The translations under genes were made by a program, and so were the position numbers. Positions 9,242 through 18,886 of a stretch of 46,837 nt of DNA are shown here, one piece after another. The stretch covers positions 1-46,837 of the forward strand of contig JABDKA010000044.1 of the NCBI GenBank assembly GCA_013002405.1. Direction: 5' to 3'. The number at the start of each line of letters is the position of its first letter. Within the stretch, counting starts at the first letter, position 1. The DNA comes from Sulfitobacter sp. Its GTDB lineage: Bacteria > Pseudomonadota > Alphaproteobacteria > Rhodobacterales > Rhodobacteraceae. Under the pieces are notes generated by a model, which saw nothing but the letters and a program-made list of their open reading frames with translations, did not search any database and was not told the origin of the DNA.

Positions 9242-10039
9242 TCAATAGTCTTTGAGAATGGCAAGCGCCTGTGCGTGGATGACCGCATTGGCGGCGGCAA
9301 TGGCACGGCCTCCTTCGTGGGCGCGGCCGCCTTGCCAATCGGTCACGACGCCCCCAGCCGCCTCCACCAAGGCGATGGGTGCCTGGATGTCGTAGGCCTG
9401 CAATCCCGCCTCGATCACCAGATCAACCTGACCCGCGGCCAGCAGCGCGTAGGCATAGCAATCCATCCCGTAGCGGGTGAGCTGAGTGTGACCGGCCACG
9501 GCGTGAAAGCCCTTGCCTTCCGCCTCGCTCCCCACCTCAGGAAAGGTTGTGAAAAGGACCGCCTGAGAAAGCTCTGCGGTCTTTCGCGTCCGCAGCGGGT
9601 TCTGACCCCGCGCATGGGTCAGCAGCGCCCCTTCAGGGGAGCCCTCAAACCGCTCGCCGATGTAGGGCTGGTCAATGATACCGAAAAAGGGGCCCGTCCC
9701 GTTCGACACGGCAATCAGTACACCCCAAGTGGGCGTTCCGCTGACAAATCCGCGTGTGCCGTCGATGGGATCCAGCACCCAGGTCAGTCCGGAGGTGCCC
9801 GCCTGCGCGCCGAATTCCTCGCCCAGAATGGCATCATCGGGTCGTTCAGCCGCCAGGATATCGCGCATGGCCCGCTCCGCCGCGCGGTCCGCAACGGTGA
9901 CGGGATCGTATCCCTGGCTCAGCTTGTTCTCCGTACCGAGAGCGGCACTGCGAAAATGGGGAAGGATCGCCGCGCGGGCGGCATCCGCTAACAGATGCGC
10001 CACCCGGCGGATGTCCGGGTCAAAGGATGGGTTATTCAT
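9242..10039 (-). CDS. hisN: Inositol monophosphatase family / histidinol-phosphatase
   Basis: 265 aa; 'GEEFG', 'WVLDPIDGTRGFVSG', 'YDIQAPIALVEAAGG'. Confidence 0.85.
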   Translation of the reverse strand: MNNPSFDPDIRRVAHLLADAARAAILPHFRSAALGTENKLSQGYDPVTVADRAAERAMRDILAAERPDDAILGEEFGAQAGTSGLTWVLDPIDGTRGFVSGTPTWGVLIAVSNGTGPFFGIIDQPYIGERFEGSPEGALLTHARGQNPLRTRKTAELSQAVLFTTFPEVGSEAEGKGFHAVAGHTQLTRYGMDCYAYALLAAGQVDLVIEAGLQAYDIQAPIALVEAAGGVVTDWQGGRAHEGGRAIAAANAVIHAQALAILKDY

Positions 10040-10077
10040 TCGTTGGTCGACCCGGCGTTCGTCTCTGTCAGGCCGGA

Positions 10078-10452
10078 CTATGCCACATCACTCAACACAC
10101 GTGCCAGTTCAAAGAGCCTGCGACGCTGGTCTTCGGGGATCGCATAGTAGGAGCGGATGAGATCCATCGCCTCCTTGTCGCCCATGACATCGCGGGGAAA
10201 GCCTTCGGCCTTGGGCTGATCCTCTTTCACCGCATCTTCCATGCCTTCGAAGAAATAGGCAACGTTCACGTCAAGCGCGTCCGCGATATCCCAAAGGCGG
10301 GAGGCGCTGACACGGTTTGCGCCGGTCTCATACTTCTGAATTTGCTGGAACTTGATCCCCACGAGTTCCGCGAGCTTTTGCTGAGTCATGCCGGTCAGCC
10401 AACGACGTTGGCGGATCCGCTTGCCCACATGAATATCTACTTTATGCGCCAT
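10078..10452 (-). CDS. XRE-family helix-turn-helix transcriptional regulator
   Basis: 'KRIRQRRWLTGMTQQKLAELVGIKFQQIQKYETGANRVSASRLWDIADAL'; likely start MAHKVDIHVG at 10452 (ORF extends to 10470). Confidence 0.9.
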   Translation of the reverse strand: MAHKVDIHVGKRIRQRRWLTGMTQQKLAELVGIKFQQIQKYETGANRVSASRLWDIADALDVNVAYFFEGMEDAVKEDQPKAEGFPRDVMGDKEAMDLIRSYYAIPEDQRRRLFELARVLSDVA

Positions 10453-10892
10453 GGAACGAACTTTCCTCAAAGCTAAACTTCTTTAGTTGCCACATCCCCG
10501 AGGCCCGGAAAACGGGCGCGATGACTGGCCTTGCCAACCAAACCATACAGAAAGCGACTCACAGATGAAACCAGATGTATTTGCATCTTTCTTATCTCCA
10601 AGAAGCGGCCTGCGAAATCCTCAGAACTCCTCCCCTCGACTTAACGACTTTCTAAAGGCTTTTGATTTTATGGACTTTTTCAATTGAATGCCAAACATCG
10701 ATACGCTGACGCCTGATTTAAAACGATAAGATGAAAACTACTTAAACGCGATCAGCCTGCGGTATTCAGTTGAACGAAGTCAACAACCGTGGGGCGTTTT
10801 TTTCACCACCTGCGGCAAACCACCGTAGGCAAGATCCCGCCGGCGTAAGAACAGCGTTGTTCAGCACCCGCCGCAAAATTCTGACAGTTGCC

Positions 10893-11768
10893 TCAAATCG
10901 CGCGCAGCCGCTGGGCCGACTGAGGCGCGAAGGCGCTTCTGAGAAGCGTGCAGAGGGTCCCGGTCACCTCATCCGCATCGGACCGCGCCCCGTAGAGATT
11001 GACCATCTGCACGGGCAATGCCGGCAACGCGCCATCGTGATCAATCGGTTCAAGATGGGCGGGCTGGGTACCTTCCAGCATGGCGTTGACGGCAAGATCG
11101 GCGCTCACCGCGGCCTCGATCGTGCGATCGCTTTCGGTATCCACGGCCATTTCCCAGGCGATCCCTTCGCGGTCCAGCGCCGCCGTCACCTCGGGCCGGA
11201 AGGTGCAGAAACGGCAGAAGGCCAGTTGCAGGGGCCGCTGACGCCAGGCCGCCCCACCGGGTGCGCCGAGCCAAACAAGCCTTTTCTCCGCGAGGGTCTC
11301 ACCCCCCGCGTCGAGGTGTTTTTCCGTGGTCAGGATCAGATCCCGGGCGCCGCGGTCGAACTGCTCCTTAAGCGTGCGGGTGTAGGAGGCTTCGAGTTGG
11401 ATGCGCATTCGTGGATAGGCCGCATGGAACTGCTTCAGCACCTGAGGGATGGCGGGATAAACCACGTCGTGCGGCACCCCCAGCGTGATCTCTCCTTCAA
11501 AGGCGTGATCGGTGAGGCGGGTGATCACCTCATCGTTCAGCGCCACCATGCGCCGCGCATAGGCGAGAAGCTGTTCACCCGAAGCGGTCAGGGCAATCGT
11601 GCGGCCGGAGCGGTCAAGCAGATCGAGGCCCAGCATGTCTTCAAGCCGCTTGAGTTGCATGGAGACGGCCGACTGAGTGAGGTGCAGAAATCCTGCAGCA
11701 CGGGTAACCCCGCCGGAATCGGCCACTGCAACGAAGGAACGCAGGGTCGTGAGGTCCAGATTTCTCAT
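10893..11768 (-). CDS. LysR-family transcriptional regulator
   Basis: 'MRNLDLTTLRSFVAVADSGGVTRAAGFLHLTQSAVSMQLKRLEDMLG'. Confidence 0.92.
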   Translation of the reverse strand: MRNLDLTTLRSFVAVADSGGVTRAAGFLHLTQSAVSMQLKRLEDMLGLDLLDRSGRTIALTASGEQLLAYARRMVALNDEVITRLTDHAFEGEITLGVPHDVVYPAIPQVLKQFHAAYPRMRIQLEASYTRTLKEQFDRGARDLILTTEKHLDAGGETLAEKRLVWLGAPGGAAWRQRPLQLAFCRFCTFRPEVTAALDREGIAWEMAVDTESDRTIEAAVSADLAVNAMLEGTQPAHLEPIDHDGALPALPVQMVNLYGARSDADEVTGTLCTLLRSAFAPQSAQRLRAI

Positions 11769-11891
11769 ATATCAATTCCCGTGATGGCCAGATCAACAAA
11801 CATTCGTTTTAATAATGCATCACGATGTAGCATATATCAAGCATCGAAATATGAACTGACTTGACATCACAAAAAACGAAGGATGCCTCCC

Positions 11892-12116
11892 ATGTCCTAT
11901 ACGACCCATTCCGCAGCTTCTCGCCATTCCGCAGCCTCCGCACACCGCGGCTCCATTCTTGACCGGATCACGAGCCTTTTCGCCCTCTGGCGCAGCCGTG
12001 CCGTGCTGGGCAGCCTCGATGCGCATCGTCTGGAAGACATTGGCATTTCGGCCGAAAAGGCCGCACGAGAGGCCCGCAAAGCCCCCTGGGATGTGCCCGC
12101 GCATTGGACGATGTGA
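11892..12116 (+). CDS. DUF1127 domain-containing small protein
   Basis: 'RSRAVLGSLDAHRLEDIGISAEKAAREARKAPWD' is typical of DUF1127 (YjiS-like). Confidence 0.85.
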   Translation: MSYTTHSAASRHSAASAHRGSILDRITSLFALWRSRAVLGSLDAHRLEDIGISAEKAAREARKAPWDVPAHWTM

Positions 12117-12260
12117 CCACCGAAAGGGAACAGACGTCAAAATGCGGCGTCCTGCTGCACGAAGATACTTGAATTACCGGCCCCCAATCCCGATATTTGC
12201 TTCGAAGGGGTGTCACGGCAGCGTGGCATCCTCCCTTTAGCCAATTGGAGGTCAATATTA

Positions 12261-13037
12261 ATGGCTGACGTGAATACAATCCGGGCTGCAGCCGGAGCCC
12301 GCGCCGCCGCAATGGACGAGGGCTTGCGCGCCCACATGAGCAAGGTCTACGGCACGATGTCGATCGGCATGCTGATCACATTTGCCGCCGCTTGGGCCCT
12401 TTCCGGCCTGGCTGTCACAAGCGATCCGTCCGCAGCTTCGGCACAGATCGGTCCTGACCAGTATCTGACAGGCCTTGGTTACGCGCTCTATGCCTCGCCG
12501 CTGAAGTGGGTCGTGATGTTCGCCCCGCTGGCCTTTGTGTTCGGCCTGGGTGCCGCGATCAACCGCATGTCTGCGGCTACCGCTCAGACCGTCTTCTATA
12601 TCTTCGCCGCGGTAATGGGTATTTCGATCAGTTCGATCTTCCTGGTCTTCACCGGCTACTCCATCGCGCAGATCTTCCTGATCACATCGATCGCCTTCGC
12701 GAGCCTGTCCCTGTGGGGCTACACCACGAAGAAGGATATCTCTGGCTGGGGCAGCTTCCTGATCATGGGTGTGGTCGGCCTGATCGTTGCCTCAATCGTG
12801 AACCTGTTCCTGCAGTCCGGCGCGCTGATGTTCGCCATCTCCTCGATCGGTGTGCTGATTTTCGCGGCTCTGACCGCTTATGACACACAGCGTATCAAGA
12901 GCGAGTATGTCGCGCACGCCGCCCACGGCGACAGCGAGTGGCTGGGCAAGAGCGCCATCCTCGGCGCGCTGAGCCTCTACATCAACTTCATCAACATGTT
13001 CATGATGTTGCTGCAGCTCTTCGGAAACCGCGAATAA
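12261..13037 (+). CDS. Bax inhibitor-1/YccA family membrane protein
   Basis: MADVNTIRAAAGARAAAMDEGLRAHMSKVYGTMSIGML..., 7 TM, 'LTAYDTQRIK'. Confidence 0.92.
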   Translation: MADVNTIRAAAGARAAAMDEGLRAHMSKVYGTMSIGMLITFAAAWALSGLAVTSDPSAASAQIGPDQYLTGLGYALYASPLKWVVMFAPLAFVFGLGAAINRMSAATAQTVFYIFAAVMGISISSIFLVFTGYSIAQIFLITSIAFASLSLWGYTTKKDISGWGSFLIMGVVGLIVASIVNLFLQSGALMFAISSIGVLIFAALTAYDTQRIKSEYVAHAAHGDSEWLGKSAILGALSLYINFINMFMMLLQLFGNRE

Positions 13038-13062
13038 GGCAAGGGCCTTTCGCTAAGATCAA

Positions 13063-13096
13063 AGCCCCGTCGGATCCGTTCCGGCGGGGCTTTTCT
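13063..13096 (+). terminator. Rho-independent terminator of the BI-1 gene
   Basis: GCCCCGTCGGA-TCCGT-TCCGGCGGGGC stem followed by TTTTCTTT, 25 bp after the stop. Confidence 0.85.
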
Positions 13097-13105
13097 TTGC
13101 GCCGT

Positions 13106-13696
13106 TCAGGTTGCGATCCAGGTTGCTGTCGGGGCCACGTCCCCCTCCTCGTACTCGAAATAGGCGCGCCGGTTGTTGCCGCGTTCCAACTGGCACCAGT
13201 CCAGGCTGAGCGCCTGAAACAGCAGAACACCGAACTGTTCGCGACCCTCTTCCGGTTCATCCCCGTTTGTCGCCCGTGGCTCCTTCAGCGGTGTTGCCGG
13301 GGCGGGCCCGGTATAGGTCAGCTTGCTCCACTTCGACAGGCCCTCCCAGGCCCGTGCGGCTGCTTCCCTGCCAGGTCCCGCAGGATAGATTCGACCGGAG
13401 AGCCGTAACTGCGTGCGTCTGTCGGGATCCCAGCCCAGAACAGTTGCACGCCCGTCCAGGCCCACTTCGTGCCATTTCCCGCTGCGCACATCTGTGTGAA
13501 ACTCCAGCAGACGTTCCCGTTCCTCCACCCGGCGCAACACGATGCTGCGCGCCTCCGGCCAGCCCTCGGGCGTGACCGTGGCCAGGGTCAGGATACGCAA
13601 AGGGTTATCACCCTGCGCCGCCGTGCTGAGCGCGGACCAGGAGGCCGCGTGAATGTCCTTCAGGCTGTCCGTCATGCTGCTCTGTGCATTTGCCAT
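13106..13696 (-). CDS. Pyridoxamine 5'-phosphate oxidase family protein
   Basis: 196 aa; FMN-binding split-barrel pattern 'LATVTPEGWPEARSIVLRRV', C-terminal 'DWCQLERGNNRRAYFEY'. Confidence 0.8.
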   Translation of the reverse strand: MANAQSSMTDSLKDIHAASWSALSTAAQGDNPLRILTLATVTPEGWPEARSIVLRRVEERERLLEFHTDVRSGKWHEVGLDGRATVLGWDPDRRTQLRLSGRIYPAGPGREAAARAWEGLSKWSKLTYTGPAPATPLKEPRATNGDEPEEGREQFGVLLFQALSLDWCQLERGNNRRAYFEYEEGDVAPTATWIAT

Positions 13697-14604
13697 GCGA
13701 GTGCCGCAAGCGCCAGATCACCCAGCCCGTGCCCGCGGAAGAAGAAGGCCGTGCGCTGCTCCGCGTCTGTCCGGCCCGCAAGGGTGCCTGAAACCAGACC
13801 GGAGAGATCCCCGTCCACATCCTGAGGGTTCGCAAGTTTGTCCGGGATTGTCGCCTCCTGCTCCAGATCGTCGATGGCCAGGATGTCCAGCGTCCCAAGC
13901 GCCTCTTTGTGCCAGGGCGCGCCCAGATCCACGCTGGCCGCAAAGGCACCGGGAGAGAGGCGATCGGCATCCAGAAAGGGTTCCTTGACGGCCGTATGTG
14001 TAAGGCAGGTGATCACGATATCGCTGCCTTCCACCGCAGCCTGCGGCGTCTCACAGACCTCCGGCACCAGGCCCAGACCGCGCGCCATGTCGCTGAGCCG
14101 GTCGATGTTGGCCTGCCCGCGCCCCGCAATGCGCACCCGTTCCAGGGGGAACATCTGCTCAAAGAGGCCCAGGTGGGTCCGCGCCTGCAGGCCAGTGCCG
14201 ATGAAGGCGATGCTCTTGGCGTCCTCGCGCGCCAGGTGCTTCGCCGCCAGCGCAGTCAGGCCCGCTGTCCTGATCCCGGTGATCCACTTGCCATCGAGGA
14301 TTGCAAGCGGTGCCCCTGTCTCTCCGTCAAGCAGGCTGACAATTCCGTCGATCTGCGGGAGGCCGCGGTCGCTGTTGCGCTCGTTCAGCACCAGCGACTT
14401 GGTGGCCACCAGGGCTGGGTCGTCCATCGCGGCAAGCGTGGCCATGATATAGCGCCCGTCGGGCGGCAGCAGGACGGATTTTGGCGCTGCCTGTACGCTT
14501 TTCTTCGCAGCGCCGCGGATCACGTGGGCCATCATGTCGGTGATCTGCCCCGCGGTGATGTTCAGCGCCTCAAGGTCGGCTTCGGAGAGAAAGGGAATGG
14601 TCAT
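13672..14604 (-). CDS. Ornithine cyclodeaminase / mu-crystallin family protein
   Basis: 310 aa; 'GKWITGIRTAGLTALAAKHLA', 'IAFIGTGLQARTHL', 'DIVITCLTHTAVKEPFLDA'. Confidence 0.88.
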   Translation of the reverse strand: MTIPFLSEADLEALNITAGQITDMMAHVIRGAAKKSVQAAPKSVLLPPDGRYIMATLAAMDDPALVATKSLVLNERNSDRGLPQIDGIVSLLDGETGAPLAILDGKWITGIRTAGLTALAAKHLAREDAKSIAFIGTGLQARTHLGLFEQMFPLERVRIAGRGQANIDRLSDMARGLGLVPEVCETPQAAVEGSDIVITCLTHTAVKEPFLDADRLSPGAFAASVDLGAPWHKEALGTLDILAIDDLEQEATIPDKLANPQDVDGDLSGLVSGTLAGRTDAEQRTAFFFRGHGLGDLALAALAWQMHRAA

Positions 14605-14681
14605 GACGGTCCTTTGATCCGTGGGGACATCGGCATGACTATCAACGCTGAACCTCGCCTGCGCAAGCCAGCCAAAAACGC

Positions 14682-14706
14682 AAAAAGCCGCGCTCGGGGG
14701 CGCGGC
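14682..14706 (-). terminator. Rho-independent terminator downstream of rpmG
   Basis: Minus strand GCCGCGC-cccgag-GCGCGGC followed by TTTTTG. Confidence 0.75.
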
Positions 14707-14733
14707 CTTGCGGTTCTGTCGGTCAGGCAGATC

Positions 14734-14901
14734 TTACTTGATCTTGCCTTCCTTGTATTCCACGTGCTTGCGCGCCACGGGGTCGTATTTCCGGACTGAC
14801 ATCTTCTCGGTCATGGTCCGCGCGTTCTTTTTGGTCACGTAGAAATGGCCTGTACCCGCGGTCGAGTTCAGACGGATCTTGATCGTGGTTGGCTTTGCCA
14901 T
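14734..14901 (-). CDS. rpmG: 50S ribosomal protein L33
   Basis: [55 protein letters not shown]. Confidence 0.95.
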   Translation of the reverse strand: MAKPTTIKIRLNSTAGTGHFYVTKKNARTMTEKMSVRKYDPVARKHVEYKEGKIK

Positions 14902-15080
14902 GGTGATTCTCCTGCTGCAAAGCCCCGGGGGCATTGCGTGAATTCTGAAACCCGGCTTTTAACCGGATAGGGGGGTGTGTCAACCACAAAAGGGGTCGGC
15001 AAGCACCATCCGTCAGCGCGCGGAATTCCGGAAATTCCGGGCCGTTTTCTTCCCTAAAACGGCGCCCGGTCCCAAAAAAC

Positions 15081-15461
15081 GCGCGGAAGGCCTATAAGCC
15101 GGATTCTGTCCTCCGGGGTCGCCCCCGAATGGATGACCATTCCTCTGACTGCCCCCTTGCGAGGGCAGCTATAGCTGCCAACCCGGACCTGCTGGGGCGA
15201 AAGCGGCCCCGCCTTGCGGCGCGCGGTCCCTATTTGGCATTGCTCCCGGTGGGGCTTGCCGTGCCGCCCCTGTTGCCAGGGGCGCGGTGGGCTCTTACCC
15301 CACCCTTTCACCCTTACCCCGGGCGCACCCGGGGCGGTTTGCTTTCTGTGGCGCTTTCCGTCGGGTTGCCCCGCCCGGGCGTTACCCGGCACCGTTTCTT
15401 CCTGGAGTCCGGACTTTCCTCGACAGTGGAGTCACCGCCGCGGCCATCCAGCCTTCCGCGC
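15081..15461 (-). ncRNA. rnpB: RNase P RNA (class A)
   Basis: Minus strand contains GAGGAAAGTCCGGACTCC near the 5' end and GGACAGAATCCGGCTTATAGGCC near the 3' end; P1 GCGCGGAAGGC pairs with GCCTTCCGCGC. Ends approximate. Confidence 0.92.
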
Positions 15462-15493
15462 GGTTTCTCAGGTAATCACTCAGCGTGAAAAGG

Positions 15494-16162
15494 TCAATCT
15501 TTATCGGCACTTCCCAGGGCGAAGTCCGCCTGCGACAGTGGACCTCTGCGCCAGGGTGCAAAGCGCAGGCGCGTGGTTTGCAGAAGGGTTTCAAAAGGAG
15601 CCTCCGCAGTGAATCCTGCAGCCCACGCGGCCTTGCAAAAGGTCTCTTCGGTGATCTCAGATGGAACTCCCGGTGCCTCCGCTGAAATCGCCAGGCCCTG
15701 CCGTGCCAACCTTGCCCAGTCAAATCGCGGCCCCGGATCGGTCTTACGCCCCGGCGCCATGCAGGAATGACCGATCACCCCCTCCGGCCCGATGCCCTGC
15801 CGCGCCATGATGTCTCCCAGCAAGGCTTCGAGCGCGTCCATCAGCGGTTCGGAGAAGGGGTGATCGCCGCCATTGTCGAGCTCAATCCCGATGGAGCGGG
15901 AGTTAATGTCCGTCATCCCGGCCCATTCTCCCGACCCTGCGTGCCAGGCGCGGCTCTCTTCCGGCACCATCCGTGTAATCCCTCCCCGACGGGAAATCAG
16001 ATAATGAGCCGAAACCGCTGCTTCTGGGTCACAAAGACGTGCCAGTGCCGCCTCGGCGCTCTCCATTGCGGTATAGTGCAGAACGATGAATTGCGGCGTC
16101 AGGCCGTCGCGGCGCGGGCCACAATTGGGGGAAGCATGATCGACAATGCCCTGAAGGGCCAC
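15494..16162 (-). CDS. N-acetylmuramoyl-L-alanine amidase (AmpD-like)
   Basis: 222 aa; 'IVLHYTAMESAEAALARLCDPEAAVSAHYLI', 'AWHAGSGEW', 'SIGIELDNGGDHPF', 'VIGHSCMAPGRKTDPGPRFDW'. Confidence 0.92.
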   Translation of the reverse strand: MALQGIVDHASPNCGPRRDGLTPQFIVLHYTAMESAEAALARLCDPEAAVSAHYLISRRGGITRMVPEESRAWHAGSGEWAGMTDINSRSIGIELDNGGDHPFSEPLMDALEALLGDIMARQGIGPEGVIGHSCMAPGRKTDPGPRFDWARLARQGLAISAEAPGVPSEITEETFCKAAWAAGFTAEAPFETLLQTTRLRFAPWRRGPLSQADFALGSADKD

Positions 16163-16165
16163 CGC

Positions 16166-16903
16166 TCAGCCTTGCGCGGCGCGGCGGAAGGGCGTCGGAT
16201 CCCAGGTGCAGGCAAAGCCGTCCCCGTCGGGGTCCACACCCAAACGGTCACGCGACGGGCCGCCCTGGGACAAAAAGGCGATCTGCGCCTGATCGGGGGT
16301 CGCGTAGCGGGCACAGGCGCGGGTGAACTTCGCAGCCTTGTTCAGCCCGATCCGGCGATAGACCGGCGTGCCCTTGGCATGTTTCGTTTGCAGGGCGTAG
16401 GCCACAATGTTGGGGCCACTGTCGACCCGGTCGGGCAGCGCCTCCGGCTGGACCACCTCGTAATCCGCGCGGTTCGCGGCAAGGCGCGCGGCGTCCCCTT
16501 CTATGGAGCGCTGGCCGGAAACTGCGTCGAAGTTGTTCTCATCCGAGATGCCCGCGCTGTTGACGACTGCCGGGGGCGGGTTTGACGGGCTCGCAATAAG
16601 CGGGGTTTCACCGGAATTGCTCGATGCCTGATTGCCAACGCCACCCGGCCGGGTGGCCGCCAGCACGCGCCGCGTCTCGGCCGCGGTTGCCGCCGCCGAT
16701 GGATCAGAAGTGCTGGTCAGCGGGACAGCTTCGACGGGCGCGGGTGGGGGCACGATGGAGGCGGCAAGGGCCGCGTCCCGGGCGCGTCTCTGTTCCTCGA
16801 AGGTGCCGTCAAACCCGACACCGCGGCCCGAATCCGGAATCGCGGGCTGGCATGCCGCAAGGGTAAGGCCAAGGCCCAGAAGGGAGAGAGCGCGAATGAT
16901 CAC
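16166..16903 (-). CDS. Lipoprotein with C-terminal Excalibur-like calcium-binding motif
   Basis: Lipobox LTLAAC; C-terminal 'DRLGVDPDGDGFACTWDP'. Confidence 0.65.
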   Translation of the reverse strand: MIIRALSLLGLGLTLAACQPAIPDSGRGVGFDGTFEEQRRARDAALAASIVPPPAPVEAVPLTSTSDPSAAATAAETRRVLAATRPGGVGNQASSNSGETPLIASPSNPPPAVVNSAGISDENNFDAVSGQRSIEGDAARLAANRADYEVVQPEALPDRVDSGPNIVAYALQTKHAKGTPVYRRIGLNKAAKFTRACARYATPDQAQIAFLSQGGPSRDRLGVDPDGDGFACTWDPTPFRRAAQG

Positions 16904-16946
16904 ATGAACCTGCTTTGTCTTTTCCGACTGTTTTATGGCGTTCCGT

Positions 16947-18440
16947 TTACCACCATTTCTCCGGTTTGGCTACAAACCCGGCGGACTTCTCCAGCGCATA
17001 AGCGGAAGAAAGCAGTTCCGCCTCCTCCCAGGGGCGCCCGATCAGTTGCAACCCCAGCGGCAGACCGCGACGGTCCTGGCCCGTGGGCACGGCAATGCCC
17101 GGCAGACCCGCGAGGTTCACCGTGACGGTAAAGACGTCGTTGAGGTACATTTGGACCGGATCGGCATCCGTCATCTCTCCCAGCCCGAAGGCGGCGGAGG
17201 GAGTCGCGGGGGTCAGGATGCTGTCGATGCCCTGCGCAAAGACGTCCTCGAAATCCTTTTTGATAAGAGCCCGGACCTTGCGCGCGCGGTTGTAATAGGC
17301 ATCGTAGAACCCCGCCGAGAGGACGTAGGTGCCGATCATGACCCGGCGCTGCACCTCGTGGCCGAAGCCTTCGGCACGGGTCTTTTCGTACATTTCGGTT
17401 ATGCCGTCACCCTGATCCAGCTTGGCCCGGTGGCCGTAGCGCACCCCGTCATAGCGCGCGAGGTTCGAAGAAGCCTCCGCGGGCGCGATGACGTAGTAGG
17501 CGGGCAGCGCATATTTCGTGTGGGGCAAGGAGATGTCGACAATCTCAGCACCTGCGTCTTTCATCATCGCGATTCCATCGGACCAGAGCGTCTCGATCTC
17601 TTCCGGCATGCCCTCCATGCGGTATTCCTTCGGGATACCGATCTTCTTGCCACGTATGTCGCCGCTCAGGGCCGCTTCGAAGTCGGGCACGGGCAGGTCC
17701 GCGGAGGTCGAGTCCTTCGGGTCATGGCCGCACATGGCCTCCAGCATGATCGCCGCATCGCGCACGGATTTGGTCATGGGCCCCGCCTGGTCGAGCGAGG
17801 AGGCGAAGGCCACGATGCCCCAGCGCGAGCAGCGACCGTAGGTGGGCTTGATCCCCACGGTACCGGTGAAGGCGGCGGGCTGGCGGATAGAGCCGCCCGT
17901 GTCGGTGCCCGTGGCCGCAAGGCAGAGGTCCGCGGCCACCGCTGCAGCCGAACCACCAGAGGACCCGCCGGGGGTCAGGGCGCTGTCGTCGTTGCCGCGC
18001 CGCCAGGGGTTGACGGCATTGCCGTAGACGGAAGTTTCGTTACTGCTTCCCATGGCGAATTCGTCCATGTTGAGCTTGCCCAGCATGACCGCACCTGCGT
18101 CAAAGAGGTTCTGGCTCACAGTGCTTTCGTATTCCGGCAGGAAGCCTTCGAGAATGCGGCTGCCCGCCTGGGAGGGCACGCCCCTGGTGCAGAAGAGATC
18201 CTTGATGCCCACGGGCAGACCGCACATGGCCGGGGCCTCTTCGCCGTTCTTCAAGCGCGCATCCGCTGCTTCGGCCTGGGCCAGGGCAATGTCGGGCGTG
18301 TGATGAACAAAAGCGTTAAGCGCCCCTGCCCCCTCAATCGCCTTGAGGCAGGCTTCGGTCAGTTCCTTCGATGTGGTCTCTCCGGCGCGCAGGGCGTCAC
18401 GGGCCTGTGCCAGACCCAGCTTGTTCAGTTCAGACATCAC
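16947..18440 (-). CDS. gatA: Asp/Glu-tRNA amidotransferase subunit A
   Basis: 497 aa amidase signature '[37 protein letters not shown]'. Confidence 0.97.
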   Translation of the reverse strand: MMSELNKLGLAQARDALRAGETTSKELTEACLKAIEGAGALNAFVHHTPDIALAQAEAADARLKNGEEAPAMCGLPVGIKDLFCTRGVPSQAGSRILEGFLPEYESTVSQNLFDAGAVMLGKLNMDEFAMGSSNETSVYGNAVNPWRRGNDDSALTPGGSSGGSAAAVAADLCLAATGTDTGGSIRQPAAFTGTVGIKPTYGRCSRWGIVAFASSLDQAGPMTKSVRDAAIMLEAMCGHDPKDSTSADLPVPDFEAALSGDIRGKKIGIPKEYRMEGMPEEIETLWSDGIAMMKDAGAEIVDISLPHTKYALPAYYVIAPAEASSNLARYDGVRYGHRAKLDQGDGITEMYEKTRAEGFGHEVQRRVMIGTYVLSAGFYDAYYNRARKVRALIKKDFEDVFAQGIDSILTPATPSAAFGLGEMTDADPVQMYLNDVFTVTVNLAGLPGIAVPTGQDRRGLPLGLQLIGRPWEEAELLSSAYALEKSAGFVAKPEKWW

Positions 18441-18724
18441 TCAACCACCTTCGGCACCGCAAAGAAGCCTTCGCGCGCGTCAGGCGCGTTGGACAGGATC
18501 TTCTCCTGCTGATCTCCGTCCGTCACCATATCCTCGCGCCGCTTCAGGCGCTGGGGCGTGACAGAGGTCATCGGCTCCACACCCTCCACATCAACCTCGT
18601 TCAGCTCCTCGATAAAGCCGAGGATGGTGTTAAATTCCTGCGCCAGTAAGGGCAGCGCCTCGGGTTCCACCTTGATCCGGGCCAGTTTCGCCACCCGGGC
18701 TGCCGTGTTTTCGTCGATTGACAT
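18437..18724 (-). CDS. gatC: Asp/Glu-tRNA amidotransferase subunit C
   Basis: [52 protein letters not shown]; overlaps the gatA start. Confidence 0.95.
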   Translation of the reverse strand: MSIDENTAARVAKLARIKVEPEALPLLAQEFNTILGFIEELNEVDVEGVEPMTSVTPQRLKRREDMVTDGDQQEKILSNAPDAREGFFAVPKVVE

Positions 18725-18799
18725 GGATAACCTTTCCATTCCGTTGCCGCGCGGTTTAAACCCATGACGCCCCCCTCGCAAGGGTGGCACCGCACGCTC

Positions 18800-18836
18800 T
18801 TTCACTTTGCCAAATAAACTCCCGCCGGTGGCTCCC
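18800..18836 (+). repeat. Dispersed intergenic motif copy 2: TTTCACTTTGCCAAATAAACTCCCGCCGGTGGCTCCC
   Basis: Shares TTCACTTTGCC-N-(A/G)ATAAAC-CC core with 3862-3900. Confidence 0.5.
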
Positions 18837-18886
18837 CAAGCCCGCAAATTGGGCTAACGTTGCGGGCAAAGAAGGAGGATACCCGC

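Noticed and set aside
15018-15040. GGAATTCCGGAAATTCCGG nested palindromes downstream of rnpB
   Set aside because: Short and partly low-complexity; could be part of the rnpB terminator region, no independent support.
15129-15488. Several ORFs of 62-132 aa over 15054-15488
   Set aside because: They lie on the RNase P RNA gene; the RNA assignment explains the sequence fully.
16935-18512. 525-aa plus-strand ORF
   Set aside because: Antisense shadow of gatA; composition (His/Arg/Gly/Val rich, no recognisable motif) is typical of reverse-strand reading in high-GC coding DNA.
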